64,000 bases of DNA from an uncultured Streptococcus sp. (GTDB lineage: Bacteria > Bacillota > Bacilli > Lactobacillales > Streptococcaceae). The first letter of the stretch is position 1. Each line of letters begins with the position of its first letter. The stretch is taken from positions 37,728 to 101,727 of the forward strand of contig CAKQDX010000007.1 of NCBI GenBank assembly GCA_934229725.1, read 5' to 3'. The position numbers and the translations under genes were made by a program. Below the pieces are notes generated by a model, which saw only the letters and a program-made list of their open reading frames with translations, had not been told where the DNA came from and did not search any database. Positions 24,876 to 32,714 of this stretch are shown one piece after another.

Positions 24876-27800
24876 CTTCTCTTTCCTCTTCTACGACCAA
24901 ACAATCTCTTGACTGGATTAACAACTAAACGTTTCACAGTATTTACGACAGGTCTTACAATATAACGTTTTGTTGCTTTTGCAATTGGTCTAACAACTTT
25001 TTGATAAATTGGTCTAACAATTGGTTTCACAACACGATTGTAAACAGGTTTAACTATCTTATTATAAACTGGTTTGATAATGTTCCTATTGACAAACCCA
25101 GATACTGGTTTAACGATACGATTATAGACTGGCTTACTTATATTGTTGTAAACCACTTTACCAACAGGTTTAACCACTGTATTATTAACAAACTGTACAA
25201 TTGGCTTAGCAACAGTCCTAGTACTATTATATACTGGTTTTGCGATTTTATTAATAGTAAAATTAGCTACTGGTTTGATGAAGTTTTTGTTAATTTTAGA
25301 AACGGTTTGTATGGTTTTATTGCTCATTCTAACCAAATTTCTTCTAATTGGAGTAGTAAGGTTTTTCTCGAAGAATTTTAGCGGTTGTTTGATAAAGGTA
25401 ATAGCTCGAGACTTTAATGGCTCCCAAATGTCTGTTCGAAAAGTTCCAAGCGGGTTTTTAAACAACCTTTCTACAAAAGCTTTAATGTCTTTTAGTTTTT
25501 TTAATGCAATCAATGCTAGACCAGATAAACTTGCAACGCTTCCAATTAATAAGAGACTCTTATAGCTATCTGTATGTGTATTTTTCGACTGCTCTTCTAA
25601 GGCTTGAGAATAGTATTCTTGGCGTTTCTGTTCCAGATTATCTGTACTGTAATATTTTTCAATGGCTTGATCAAGATCCATATCTTTAAACTCACTATGA
25701 TATTTCAAGATATAAGCATCAATATCCGTGAGGAAATCCTTTTTATCGATAGTAGTTAGCAGGTCCCCCACTAAGGAGTTATTTTGGAAGAGAATCTCTT
25801 CAGTAGATAAACGAGTATTATACGGGGACAGCCCTGCAAATAATTTAACTATTTCTTTTAAAAATCCACTTCTATAAGAGGTAGCAATAGGAGCTGCCAG
25901 ATGTGGAAAATCTATTGTGTAAGATTTATACTTATGTGAATCCGATAATAAAGTAAAAACTCGAGGAGTTAAAAATTTCGAAGATTCGCCAAAATCATTT
26001 GTCATTGATTGTAACTTATCTTTTTCGTAAGAAACTCGAGCGATGGCATTTGCAATTGTATGATTAATTTTATCATGATCGTTACCATATTTTTTCCGAG
26101 CTTCATCACCAACCGACTTAATATAAGTAAGAAAGTCCTTTTTTTCATCCTTAGTCATATTGGTATTGACTAAGAATGGATCTTTCTGCTTCTCATTTTT
26201 TGATGGTTTTTCTTGACTCTTTTCTTGACTCTTAGGTATAGTTTTTGGAATTGGTAAACCTGGACTATTGTATTGTTCTATTCCTAAATGGTTGCCATAA
26301 TGAGAAAAAGTCGGCGTTGGAACATAGCTTTTTGAAGAATGGTATTGCACTCTAGTATTAGTATCATATGATTGGCTAGCACTATTTGGTGGCACCAAAG
26401 GATGACCAACTAAAGAGATCTGTGACTGAGATTCTTTACCTTTATTCTTATTTATCAGAACTTGATGTATAGGTTGTTGAATTTTCTTATAAGTAAAAAC
26501 CTTTGTAAGTGGTTGGTTAACCAAAACTTCAAATCTTTCTGGCGTTCTATAGCCACTAATTTCTTTTGGTGTATGTGTCACCTTTTGGCCATCAAGTGCA
26601 ATATATTTCACACTCTCAGATAAGACTTTGCCATTTTCATCTTGGAATTTTAAAGTAACTGGAAATTCTTTCTGATAAGCAAACTGAATCCTTGTCCTAC
26701 CCCAGCTTTCTGAGAATTTCTTTACATCAATTAAGCGATAGTCTTTAATACTTATAGAATCAACCTTATAAGATTCATCATCAAAGCCTTTATAAAATTC
26801 TGTCTTCTTCAGTTCTTTGCCATGATTGTCTACATACTGAACTATAATGGACCTAGAAATGCGAGATTTGATATTTGCTTGTAAACTGCTTCCAAAAATG
26901 TCATATCGAACAGCCATTGGATAGTGATAAGAATCATTTACTCTTTCTGGTGCTGGCGAATAAAAGGTATAATCAAAATTTGATATAAAACCTGCACCTA
27001 AATAGCCACCCTTCGGCAAATCCTTAGACCCATTAAGTCCTACTACACCCGGTGTTGCATCATAAATAATGCCATCTTTTTTTACAAGATTAGACTCCGT
27101 TGGAATAATTTCAACCAAATTTGCAAGATTAGTCTGTACCCCTTGGGCTGCATCAATATCTGTTGATATGAAACTTACTACCACAGGCTGTTCTATTTTT
27201 GTTCCATGCTTGACAATTTGATAATGGAGAGCAAGATTGCTCGCATTATTATATAAGATAACAATTGAATTTCCTGTTGCACCCAAGATTGACTGCTCTC
27301 CAGCAAATCCAAGTCCTTTAGGACGATTATCATTGTATCCAGAGTTAGAGGCCCATTCATCTTTATCACTTTCTAGAACAGTCCACAGCAAGTCTAACTC
27401 TATCCCTGATAAAGTCTTACCTATATAATTGATACGACCGCTATCTCCTACATTCGTGCTATAAGCTATAACAGGTGTAGAGGGTGTATTAGAAGCCCCA
27501 AACCTCTCAGGATCATTTATGATACCATTTTCTTTTCCCTGTATAATTTCTGTATAAGTCTTGTCTGACCAATGAAGTCCCTCTTCTGTTAAGAAGTTAT
27601 CATCAGTTAAGTTATTTCCTTCAAGATTTATTTCAACATCCTTAAAGAAATCAGTGCCTGTAACTGATGGGTCTACACCTCCAGAAATTTCAACATTAGT
27701 AATAGTCGGTTCGGTACTTCCATTCTTTTCGTCTTGCTTCAAACTTGAAAGTGCATTCGCATTATTTCCTATAATTATCTCATGTGTAGCTGTTTCCGTA

Positions 27801-27919
27801 GTATCACTTACATTAGTATCTGTACTTGTTGTTGAACTTTCATCAGCTTTAATATTATAGGAGTTCAAAGCTATAACAGAAGCAAAAAGAAATATCCCAT
27901 ATTTAACAAATAATTTCAC
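24872..27919 (-). CDS. Large surface protein with MucBP-like domains and a repetitive basic C-terminal tail
   Basis: 1015 residues, GTG start behind AAAGGAG. A signal peptide (about 1-25) is followed by a Thr/Ser-rich spacer, a beta-rich domain (about 60-345), and two MucBP-like units (about 350-470; VQYVDNHGKELKKTEFYKG and VTLKFQDENGKVLSESVKYI). A Ser/Pro/Lys linker (about 480-580), a helical domain (about 585-760) and a transmembrane segment (about 787-810) come next. The tail of about 200 residues is strongly basic, with 10-13-residue repeats of the form KPVYNxIVKPV, ending RRRGKRR. There is no LPXTG motif. MucBP domains bind mucins or glycans, so adhesion is likely; the tail has no role I can name. 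Confidence 0.75.
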   Translation of the reverse strand: MKLFVKYGIFLFASVIALNSYNIKADESSTTSTDTNVSDTTETATHEIIIGNNANALSSLKQDEKNGSTEPTITNVEISGGVDPSVTGTDFFKDVEINLEGNNLTDDNFLTEEGLHWSDKTYTEIIQGKENGIINDPERFGASNTPSTPVIAYSTNVGDSGRINYIGKTLSGIELDLLWTVLESDKDEWASNSGYNDNRPKGLGFAGEQSILGATGNSIVILYNNASNLALHYQIVKHGTKIEQPVVVSFISTDIDAAQGVQTNLANLVEIIPTESNLVKKDGIIYDATPGVVGLNGSKDLPKGGYLGAGFISNFDYTFYSPAPERVNDSYHYPMAVRYDIFGSSLQANIKSRISRSIIVQYVDNHGKELKKTEFYKGFDDESYKVDSISIKDYRLIDVKKFSESWGRTRIQFAYQKEFPVTLKFQDENGKVLSESVKYIALDGQKVTHTPKEISGYRTPERFEVLVNQPLTKVFTYKKIQQPIHQVLINKNKGKESQSQISLVGHPLVPPNSASQSYDTNTRVQYHSSKSYVPTPTFSHYGNHLGIEQYNSPGLPIPKTIPKSQEKSQEKPSKNEKQKDPFLVNTNMTKDEKKDFLTYIKSVGDEARKKYGNDHDKINHTIANAIARVSYEKDKLQSMTNDFGESSKFLTPRVFTLLSDSHKYKSYTIDFPHLAAPIATSYRSGFLKEIVKLFAGLSPYNTRLSTEEILFQNNSLVGDLLTTIDKKDFLTDIDAYILKYHSEFKDMDLDQAIEKYYSTDNLEQKRQEYYSQALEEQSKNTHTDSYKSLLLIGSVASLSGLALIALKKLKDIKAFVERLFKNPLGTFRTDIWEPLKSRAITFIKQPLKFFEKNLTTPIRRNLVRMSNKTIQTVSKINKNFIKPVANFTINKIAKPVYNSTRTVAKPIVQFVNNTVVKPVGKVVYNNISKPVYNRIVKPVSGFVNRNIIKPVYNKIVKPVYNRVVKPIVRPIYQKVVRPIAKATKRYIVRPVVNTVKRLVVNPVKRLFGRRRGKRR
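24900..25255 (-). repeat. KPVYN-type tandem repeats in the surface-protein tail
   Basis: About ten degenerate in-frame units encoding K-P-V/I-Y/V-N-x-x-V/I-x, spaced 10-13 residues apart. The DNA repeats (ACTGGTTT/AACAGGTTTAAC-like on the plus strand) are imperfect, so they are old or under coding selection. Confidence 0.7.
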
Positions 27920-27949
27920 AACATCTCCTTTTAATTTTATTGAATATTA

Positions 27950-27978
27950 ATATTATCGAAAAATTTAATCCTTGTCAA
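27950..27978 (-). promoter_or_regulatory. Promoter of the surface-protein operon
   Basis: Minus strand TTGACA, 17-base spacer, TAATAT. It is a near-consensus vegetative promoter about 30 bases before the GTG. Confidence 0.8.
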
Positions 27979-27979
27979 G

Positions 27980-28215
27980 AGATAAAACCTATTCGAATAA
28001 ATTTAAAAGATGTCCTATAAAGTCAATCGAAATCAATGATTTGATGAGATAAAACTTTCGCTAAAAATAGAAATTACACTAAAATATACTTCAATAAAGT
28101 AAACTATTGTCAAAGAAACAACATCTTTTGGTCTACTTAAAATAGTGCTGTTTTTGATTCGATAAATTGCAAGAATAAGTGCAATTTATTATGTACTTAT
28201 ATTGTATATTCAAGG
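27980..28215. other. AT-rich spacer without a gene
   Basis: Between the surface-protein promoter and the cshA terminator I see no ORF with a ribosome binding site and no convincing hairpin. Confidence 0.5.
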
Positions 28216-28218
28216 TAT

Positions 28219-28247
28219 AGGAAAACGCTCTATTTTCATAGAACGTT
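28219..28247 (-). terminator. Terminator of cshA
   Basis: GAAAACG-TCTAT/ATAGA-CGTTTTC hairpin directly after the cshA stop codon. Confidence 0.7.
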
Positions 28248-28254
28248 TTCAATC

Positions 28255-29838
28255 TTACTTATCACCCTTGTTACGGATAACAAAGCCGTTTTTCTTTTCG
28301 CTTGAGGTGCGGTGTGGGCGTTTGTTGCCACGATTTTCGAAGTCACGGCTGTTTTTCTTAGACTTGCGTTTGAAGTCACGATAGCCACCGTCACGGTCAT
28401 CACGGTTACGGTCGCCACGGTATCCACCACGACGGTTGTTGTCACGGCCTCGGTTGCCACGACCACCTTTGCCTTTACCGCCAAAGCTACCACCTGATGG
28501 TTTGAATGGCAATGGTTTTTCACGGGCAATTTCGACTTCAGGCATTGTTTCTGGGTCTTGAACGGTCAAGCTCAAGATATAGAGAGCCAACTCTTCAGGA
28601 GTGAATTCTTGAGCCAATTTAACGGCATCGCCCTTAAACTTGTCAAAGTTAGAACGGATAGCCTCATCCGCAAAGTCACGTTCGATTTTCTTAAGAGCAA
28701 CTTTCTTCTTAGCTTGGAAGGCTTCTTGAGCTGTTGGTGGCTTGAGGCCTTTCATGCGTTTCTTAGTCAAGTTTTCAATGATACTGAGGTAACCCATTTC
28801 GTTAGGTGCTACAAAAGTAATGGATTGTCCTGATTCCCCTGCACGTCCAGTACGCCCGATGCGGTGAACATAGCTTTCTGGATCTTGTGGGATATCGTAG
28901 TTGTAGACGTGAGTGACACCTGAAATGTCAAGACCACGCGCCGCAACGTCTGTCGCAACCAAAATATCGATTTGGTCATTCTTGAAGTCACGAATCACCC
29001 GAAGACGTTTGTTTTGGTCGAGGTCACCGTGGATACCCTCTGCACGGAAACCACGAAGTTTCAAGCCACGTGTCAACTCGTCCACACGACGTTTGGTACG
29101 TCCAAAGACGATTGACAATTCAGGTTGGTCAACGTCCATGAGGCGTGTCATGGTATCAAATTTCTCTTGTTCCTTAACTCGGATGTAGTATTGATCAACG
29201 TTAACATTGGTCAATTCTTTAGCCTTGATTTTCACATGTTCAGGGTCTTTCATGAACTGAACACCAATACGTTTGATGGCATCCGGCATCGTTGCTGAGA
29301 AGAGAAGGGTTTGGCGGTCTTCTGGTACTCGGCTAATGATAGCTTCAATGTCTTCAAGGAAGCCCATATTGAGCATTTCATCAGCTTCATCCAGAATCAA
29401 GGTTTCAATGTGGTTAAGTTTAAGGGCCTTGCGTTTGATAAGGTCAAGGAGACGACCTGGTGTCCCTACAACGATATGGGCACCTGAACGGAGGGCCTTG
29501 ATTTGTTTCTCAATGCTTGAACCACCGTAGACTGAACGCACCTTAACGCCCTTGTCACGACCGAAACGGAAAAGCTCCTCTTGAGATTGTACTGCCAACT
29601 CACGTGTTGGCGCAATAACAAGAGCTTGGATTGTATTTTCTTCTGTACGAATTTTATCTAGAGTAGGCAAACCAAAGGCAGCTGTTTTACCAGTACCAGT
29701 TTGGGCCTGACCGATAACATCCTTACCTTCAAGAGCGAGTGGAATGGTCAACTCTTGGATAGGTGATGGCTTTTCAAAGCCGGCAGCTACAACAGCTGAT
29801 TGGATGTTTTCTGATAGGTTTAAATCTGTAAATTTCAA
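28255..29838 (-). CDS. cshA: DEAD-box RNA helicase CshA
   Basis: 527 residues: Q motif (GFEKPSPIQ), Walker A AQTGTGKTAA (about 44-53), PTRELA, LDEADEML (DEAD box, about 151), SAT, ARGLD and HRIGRTGRAG. The C-terminal extension of about 100 residues is rich in Gly, Arg, Lys and Asp, an RNA-binding tail typical of CshA. Members of this group work in mRNA decay and cold-shock ribosome assembly. A leader of about 100 bases with two hairpins precedes it, which may allow temperature- or self-regulated expression. Confidence 0.95.
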   Translation of the reverse strand: MKFTDLNLSENIQSAVVAAGFEKPSPIQELTIPLALEGKDVIGQAQTGTGKTAAFGLPTLDKIRTEENTIQALVIAPTRELAVQSQEELFRFGRDKGVKVRSVYGGSSIEKQIKALRSGAHIVVGTPGRLLDLIKRKALKLNHIETLILDEADEMLNMGFLEDIEAIISRVPEDRQTLLFSATMPDAIKRIGVQFMKDPEHVKIKAKELTNVNVDQYYIRVKEQEKFDTMTRLMDVDQPELSIVFGRTKRRVDELTRGLKLRGFRAEGIHGDLDQNKRLRVIRDFKNDQIDILVATDVAARGLDISGVTHVYNYDIPQDPESYVHRIGRTGRAGESGQSITFVAPNEMGYLSIIENLTKKRMKGLKPPTAQEAFQAKKKVALKKIERDFADEAIRSNFDKFKGDAVKLAQEFTPEELALYILSLTVQDPETMPEVEIAREKPLPFKPSGGSFGGKGKGGRGNRGRDNNRRGGYRGDRNRDDRDGGYRDFKRKSKKNSRDFENRGNKRPHRTSSEKKNGFVIRNKGDK

Positions 29839-29956
29839 AGTATTCTTCTTTCTATGTGAAGGTGGTGCGAAGCCACCTTATGAGACTCGGTTGGGTAGTT
29901 TTTTGTCTACCTACATTTAACAGTCGTTAATTTAACAACTCATCTAGTCTATCATA
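29839..29956 (-). promoter_or_regulatory. cshA leader with two hairpins
   Basis: Minus strand: -10 candidate TATGAT at 29951-29956, then GGTAG/CTACC and AAGGTGG/CCACCTT hairpins before the ribosome binding site. The second hairpin is close enough to affect translation. Confidence 0.45.
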
Positions 29957-29985
29957 TTTGATAACAAAAAGATAGGAAATAACGT

Positions 29986-30018
29986 TTTAAAACCGCCTCC
30001 AATTTGAGAAGGCAGTTT
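29986..30018 (-). terminator. Terminator of the CorA-type gene
   Basis: Minus strand AAACTGCCT/AGGCGGTTT (one wobble) followed by TTTT. Confidence 0.7.
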
Positions 30019-30028
30019 CAAAGATTGA

Positions 30029-30937
30029 TTATCGTTTATGGACCAGCCAACGTAGAAATTGAGCCAGAGCCACACAAAGAATTACACTACCAATGATGAT
30101 GAAAATCCAAGCAGGACTAACAGTCATGAAAGGTAGGGGAACATTCATTCCAAAGAAGCCTGTAATAACAGCAAGCACTCCCAAAATTACCTCGATAATG
30201 GTCAAATTACTTAAGTTGTTATTCAGGTTGTTATTCAAGATGTTGTTATAAGAACCTGATAATTGCTGCAAGACCTGAGAAATCAAATCCGTCATAGCAA
30301 CAAGCTGTCTAGCTTCAATCATGGCATCATCAAACTGTTCTTTTTCCACCTCGTTGAGACGTCGGTAAATGGCGTGACCCTTGATGTGTTCCAGAAGCAA
30401 GCGATTTTGTGTGGCTGCAGCTACCAAGTAAACCATGCCTGTTTCTAAATCTGAAAGGTCGTAAAGATTCTTACTGGTCGTGGTCCGTCTTAATCGTCGG
30501 CTGACCTCGTCTTTTTGCTTATCCAAACGTTCAATGACAGGATAATAAGCATTTGAAATCATCTCGAGTCCTGCAAAGAGTAACTTGTAAATGGATAAAT
30601 CTTCATGGTTATCCACATAGTCTTGCATTTTGCTGATCACATAAGCGTTATCCTCGTTACTAATGGTCACCAAACGTGTATCTTGTACAATAAAGGTCAG
30701 AGGAATGGTTTCATAATATTCCTTGTCCTTCTCAAGAGATAAGACATTGTAGATAAAGGTGATAGTCCCATTCTCACGGTTGTAATCCATGTGAGCTCGC
30801 TCATTTTTATCCAAGGCATACTCTATGGTTTCCTGGTCAATATCGTACTTGGTATATAAATACGACTGCTCTGAGACAATATCCGAATCAATATTTATCC
30901 AGTGACGTTTGTAACCCAGTTCCTTTTCAATAAACAT
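30029..30937 (-). CDS. CorA-family magnesium/divalent cation transporter
   Basis: 302 residues from the ATG at 30937 (GAGGA 7 bases upstream); a GTG 6 bases earlier is the alternative. It has a cytosolic alpha/beta domain, a long helix with many charges (about 160-240), and two C-terminal membrane helices. The first membrane helix is followed by FGMNVPLP, the GMN selectivity signature of CorA channels. It probably imports Mg2+; Co2+ or Mn2+ are alternatives. The PH-domain gene upstream ends 13 bases before it. Confidence 0.9.
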   Translation of the reverse strand: MFIEKELGYKRHWINIDSDIVSEQSYLYTKYDIDQETIEYALDKNERAHMDYNRENGTITFIYNVLSLEKDKEYYETIPLTFIVQDTRLVTISNEDNAYVISKMQDYVDNHEDLSIYKLLFAGLEMISNAYYPVIERLDKQKDEVSRRLRRTTTSKNLYDLSDLETGMVYLVAAATQNRLLLEHIKGHAIYRRLNEVEKEQFDDAMIEARQLVAMTDLISQVLQQLSGSYNNILNNNLNNNLSNLTIIEVILGVLAVITGFFGMNVPLPFMTVSPAWIFIIIGSVILCVALAQFLRWLVHKR

Positions 30938-30950
30938 AGTCACTTCCTCA

Positions 30951-31331
30951 TCACTCTAACACCGCTGCGGCCAAAGCTTGCTGAATCTCAAAGACATTAT
31001 TGTCACTCTTGAATTGAAGAACCTCCGCAGGCTCGAGTGCTGATGAAATCCAAATCTTAAGTTCAGCATCTAAATCAAAATGTCCTGAGCTCTCTACAGT
31101 AAAACGAGAAATTGAGCGGTAGGGTAGCGACTTGTAGGAAGTCTTCTTCCCTGTAACACCTTGCTTATCCACTAAAATCAAGCGTTTTTCCGTAAAGACA
31201 ATTAAATCACGAACCAAGACATAGGCTAAGGCCACCTGTTCACCTGGAATTAAGATGCCTTCCAATTGACGTTCGACCTTGTCATTGTCCTTTTTGGATG
31301 CATTACCAATTAGTCCTGAAAAAAGTCCCAT
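30951..31331 (-). CDS. Bacterial PH-domain protein
   Basis: 126 residues. A short Gly/Asn/Lys-rich N-terminus is followed by a bacterial pleckstrin-homology-like fold: VALAYVLVRDLIVFTEKRLILVDKQGVTGKKTSYKSLPYRSISRFTVE is the typical strand pattern. No membrane segment is seen. It is probably co-transcribed with the CorA-type gene. Function in this group is unknown. Confidence 0.8.
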   Translation of the reverse strand: MGLFSGLIGNASKKDNDKVERQLEGILIPGEQVALAYVLVRDLIVFTEKRLILVDKQGVTGKKTSYKSLPYRSISRFTVESSGHFDLDAELKIWISSALEPAEVLQFKSDNNVFEIQQALAAAVLE

Positions 31332-31425
31332 AATGTTTCTCCTTTTATAGTGTAAAGATTATTCTTGCTTTAACTATACCACATTTTTAGGATTTCAGGC
31401 ACTTGCAGAAATCTGGTCTTGGTAG

Positions 31426-31431
31426 TACAAT
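31426..31431 (+). promoter_or_regulatory. -10 box upstream of the TPP riboswitch
   Basis: TACAAT, about 8 bases before the aptamer region. No convincing -35. Confidence 0.45.
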
Positions 31432-31432
31432 T

Positions 31433-31548
31433 AAGGTGTCACAAGAGGAGCGATCGCTGAGAATGGCTAGCTTGGAAGGGAATTCCTTTCAAGAACTAGC
31501 CTAAACTCTTACCACCTGATCAGGTTAGGACCTGCGTAGGGATGTGTC
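31433..31548 (+). ncRNA. TPP (THI-box) riboswitch
   Basis: The conserved aptamer segments are present in order: AGAGGAGC...GCTGAGA (CTGAGA at 31457), an elongated P3 arm with GGCTAG/CTAGCC, ACCTGATC at 31514, and GCGTAGGGA at 31534-31542. It binds thiamine pyrophosphate and lowers expression of the thiamine transporter gene that follows. P1 looks short (CACA/TGTG). Confidence 0.88.
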
Positions 31549-31641
31549 TCAAGATAGATTGAAATAGAGGAACTTCTATGACGACGTTTTGATGTGGCAA
31601 AAAAATAGCCAATCAAGACGATTGGTATAGGAGGTTTTTTT
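31549..31641 (+). promoter_or_regulatory. Expression platform of the TPP riboswitch
   Basis: A small hairpin (ATAGA/TCTAT) and CCAATC/GATTGG sit just upstream of AGGAGG. No strong terminator with a T run precedes the gene except the T tract beside the ribosome binding site, so control at translation initiation is the more likely mode (inference). Confidence 0.4.
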
Positions 31642-32217
31642 ATGTCGAAAACAAGTATTCGACCAATGATTGAGGTTGCACTTTTTGCGACTATTGCTTA
31701 CATTCTCGACTTGGTTACTCAACCCATGTCCATAGGTCCTTGGATTTCCCTTTCCTTTAAAATGGTCCCTATCTTCCTCCTTAGTTTTCGCTGGGGAGTT
31801 GGAGCTGGTGCAATGGGAGGCCTTATCTGGGGACTTCTCCAAGTGGTGACCGGACAAGCAGCCGGCGGTTGGCTAACCCTAACACAAGGTTTTCTGGAAT
31901 ATTTTGTTGCCTTTAGCCTTATTGGGATTAGTGGTGTGGTCAAACCAGCCCTTGATAAAGCCATCGTACAAGGGAAAAAGCTCAAGTCTCTAGTTTATAT
32001 CACTGGCGGTATTCTGCTAGGGGGCTTTTCACGCTATCTCATTCACTTTATAGCTGGTGTCATCTTTTGGGGAAGCTATGCTCCTAAAGGACAAAGCCCT
32101 TATCTCTACTCATTTATTATCAATGGCTCATCTTTCTTAGGAGAAACTTTGGCCAGCCTCATCGTTTTCTTCGCCCTACATCGATTCCTAGGCAGGTTAC
32201 TAAATACAGAAAAATAA
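31642..32217 (+). CDS. thiT: Thiamine ECF transporter S-component ThiT
   Basis: 191 residues with six hydrophobic segments. Family features include IEVALFATIAYILDL, the SFKMVPIFLLSFRWG segment, GAGAMGGLIWGLLQ and the C-terminal GEtLASLIVF. ThiT binds thiamine at the membrane and works with the shared ECF energising module. The TPP riboswitch directly upstream supports the ligand assignment. AGGAGG precedes the ATG. Confidence 0.93.
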   Translation: MSKTSIRPMIEVALFATIAYILDLVTQPMSIGPWISLSFKMVPIFLLSFRWGVGAGAMGGLIWGLLQVVTGQAAGGWLTLTQGFLEYFVAFSLIGISGVVKPALDKAIVQGKKLKSLVYITGGILLGGFSRYLIHFIAGVIFWGSYAPKGQSPYLYSFIINGSSFLGETLASLIVFFALHRFLGRLLNTEK

Positions 32218-32221
32218 AAGA

Positions 32222-32262
32222 AACCATAGGACAGTCTTAAGTAGCAGTCCTATGGTTTTTTG
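32222..32262 (+). terminator. Terminator of thiT
   Basis: CCATAGGAC/GTCCTATGG with a 14-base loop, then six T. Confidence 0.85.
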
Positions 32263-32276
32263 TGTGTTTAAAAGAT

Positions 32277-32450
32277 ATTACGACACGAAGTCAGACGGCT
32301 AGCTAGCCACAAGGTAGTGGCTAGCGTCAAAAGATGAACGATTTACTTAAACTATACATAGTATTACGACATGAGAAAACGGAAACGATATTTTTCCGTT
32401 TTCGAGTTAGTAAGGGACTTAGCCACGGTCCTATAGGACGTGGCGTAGAT
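32277..32450. repeat. Modular hairpin repeat, copy 1
   Basis: Shortened copy of the unit at 32468. It contains in order: the left arm of module A (TTACGACACGAAGTCAGACG), module B (GCTAGCCAC/GTGGCTAGC hairpin), module C (TTACGACATGAG, stem AAAACGGAAA/TTTCCGTTTT, GAGTTAGTAA) and module D (GCCAC-GTCC/GGAC-GTGGC hairpin). The hairpin part of module A is missing between two AGACG direct repeats. Confidence 0.8.
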
Positions 32451-32467
32451 ATCATTATTAAGATGTT

Positions 32468-32677
32468 GTTACGACACGAAGTCAGACGAATCGATACTAT
32501 TCGTCTGACGTAGTTAGTGAGACGGCTAGCTAGCTACAAGATAGTGGCTAACGTCAAAAGATAAACGATTTACATAAACTATACATAGTATTACGACATG
32601 AGAAAACGGAAACGATAATTTTCCGTTTTCGAGTTAGTAAAGGACTTAGTCACGGTCCTATAGGACGTGGCGTAGAT
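32468..32677. repeat. Modular hairpin repeat, copy 2
   Basis: Full unit A-B-C-D. Module A has stem GTCAGACGAAT/ATTCGTCTGAC. Modules A and C share flanks TTACGACAYGA and AGTTAGTRA around unrelated stems. Differences from copy 1 in module D keep pairing (GCCAC/GTGGC against GTCAC/GTGGC). It lies in the gap between two converging genes, like BOX-type elements of streptococci. Confidence 0.8.
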
Positions 32678-32708
32678 TGCTTAGGCTATGATATAGCCAA
32701 GCAATCTT
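32675..32708 (-). terminator. Hairpin at the end of prfC
   Basis: GATTGCTT-GGCTAT/ATAGCC-AAGCAATC with one bulged base. There is no T run, so it may end prfC transcription weakly or belong to the repeat. Confidence 0.45.
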
Positions 32709-32714
32709 AGTACA

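Noticed and set aside
24872..25250. LPXTG sortase signal in the large surface protein
   Set aside because: No LPxTG or variant is present near the C-terminus; the tail is basic repeats after an internal membrane helix.
25001..25689. Open frames antisense to the surface-protein tail
   Set aside because: They arise from the repetitive KPVYN codons read in reverse, rich in Asn/Trp/Phe, with no ribosome binding site.
32277..32677. CRISPR array
   Set aside because: The repeats are palindromic modules of different sequence with no regular repeat-spacer alternation and no cas genes.
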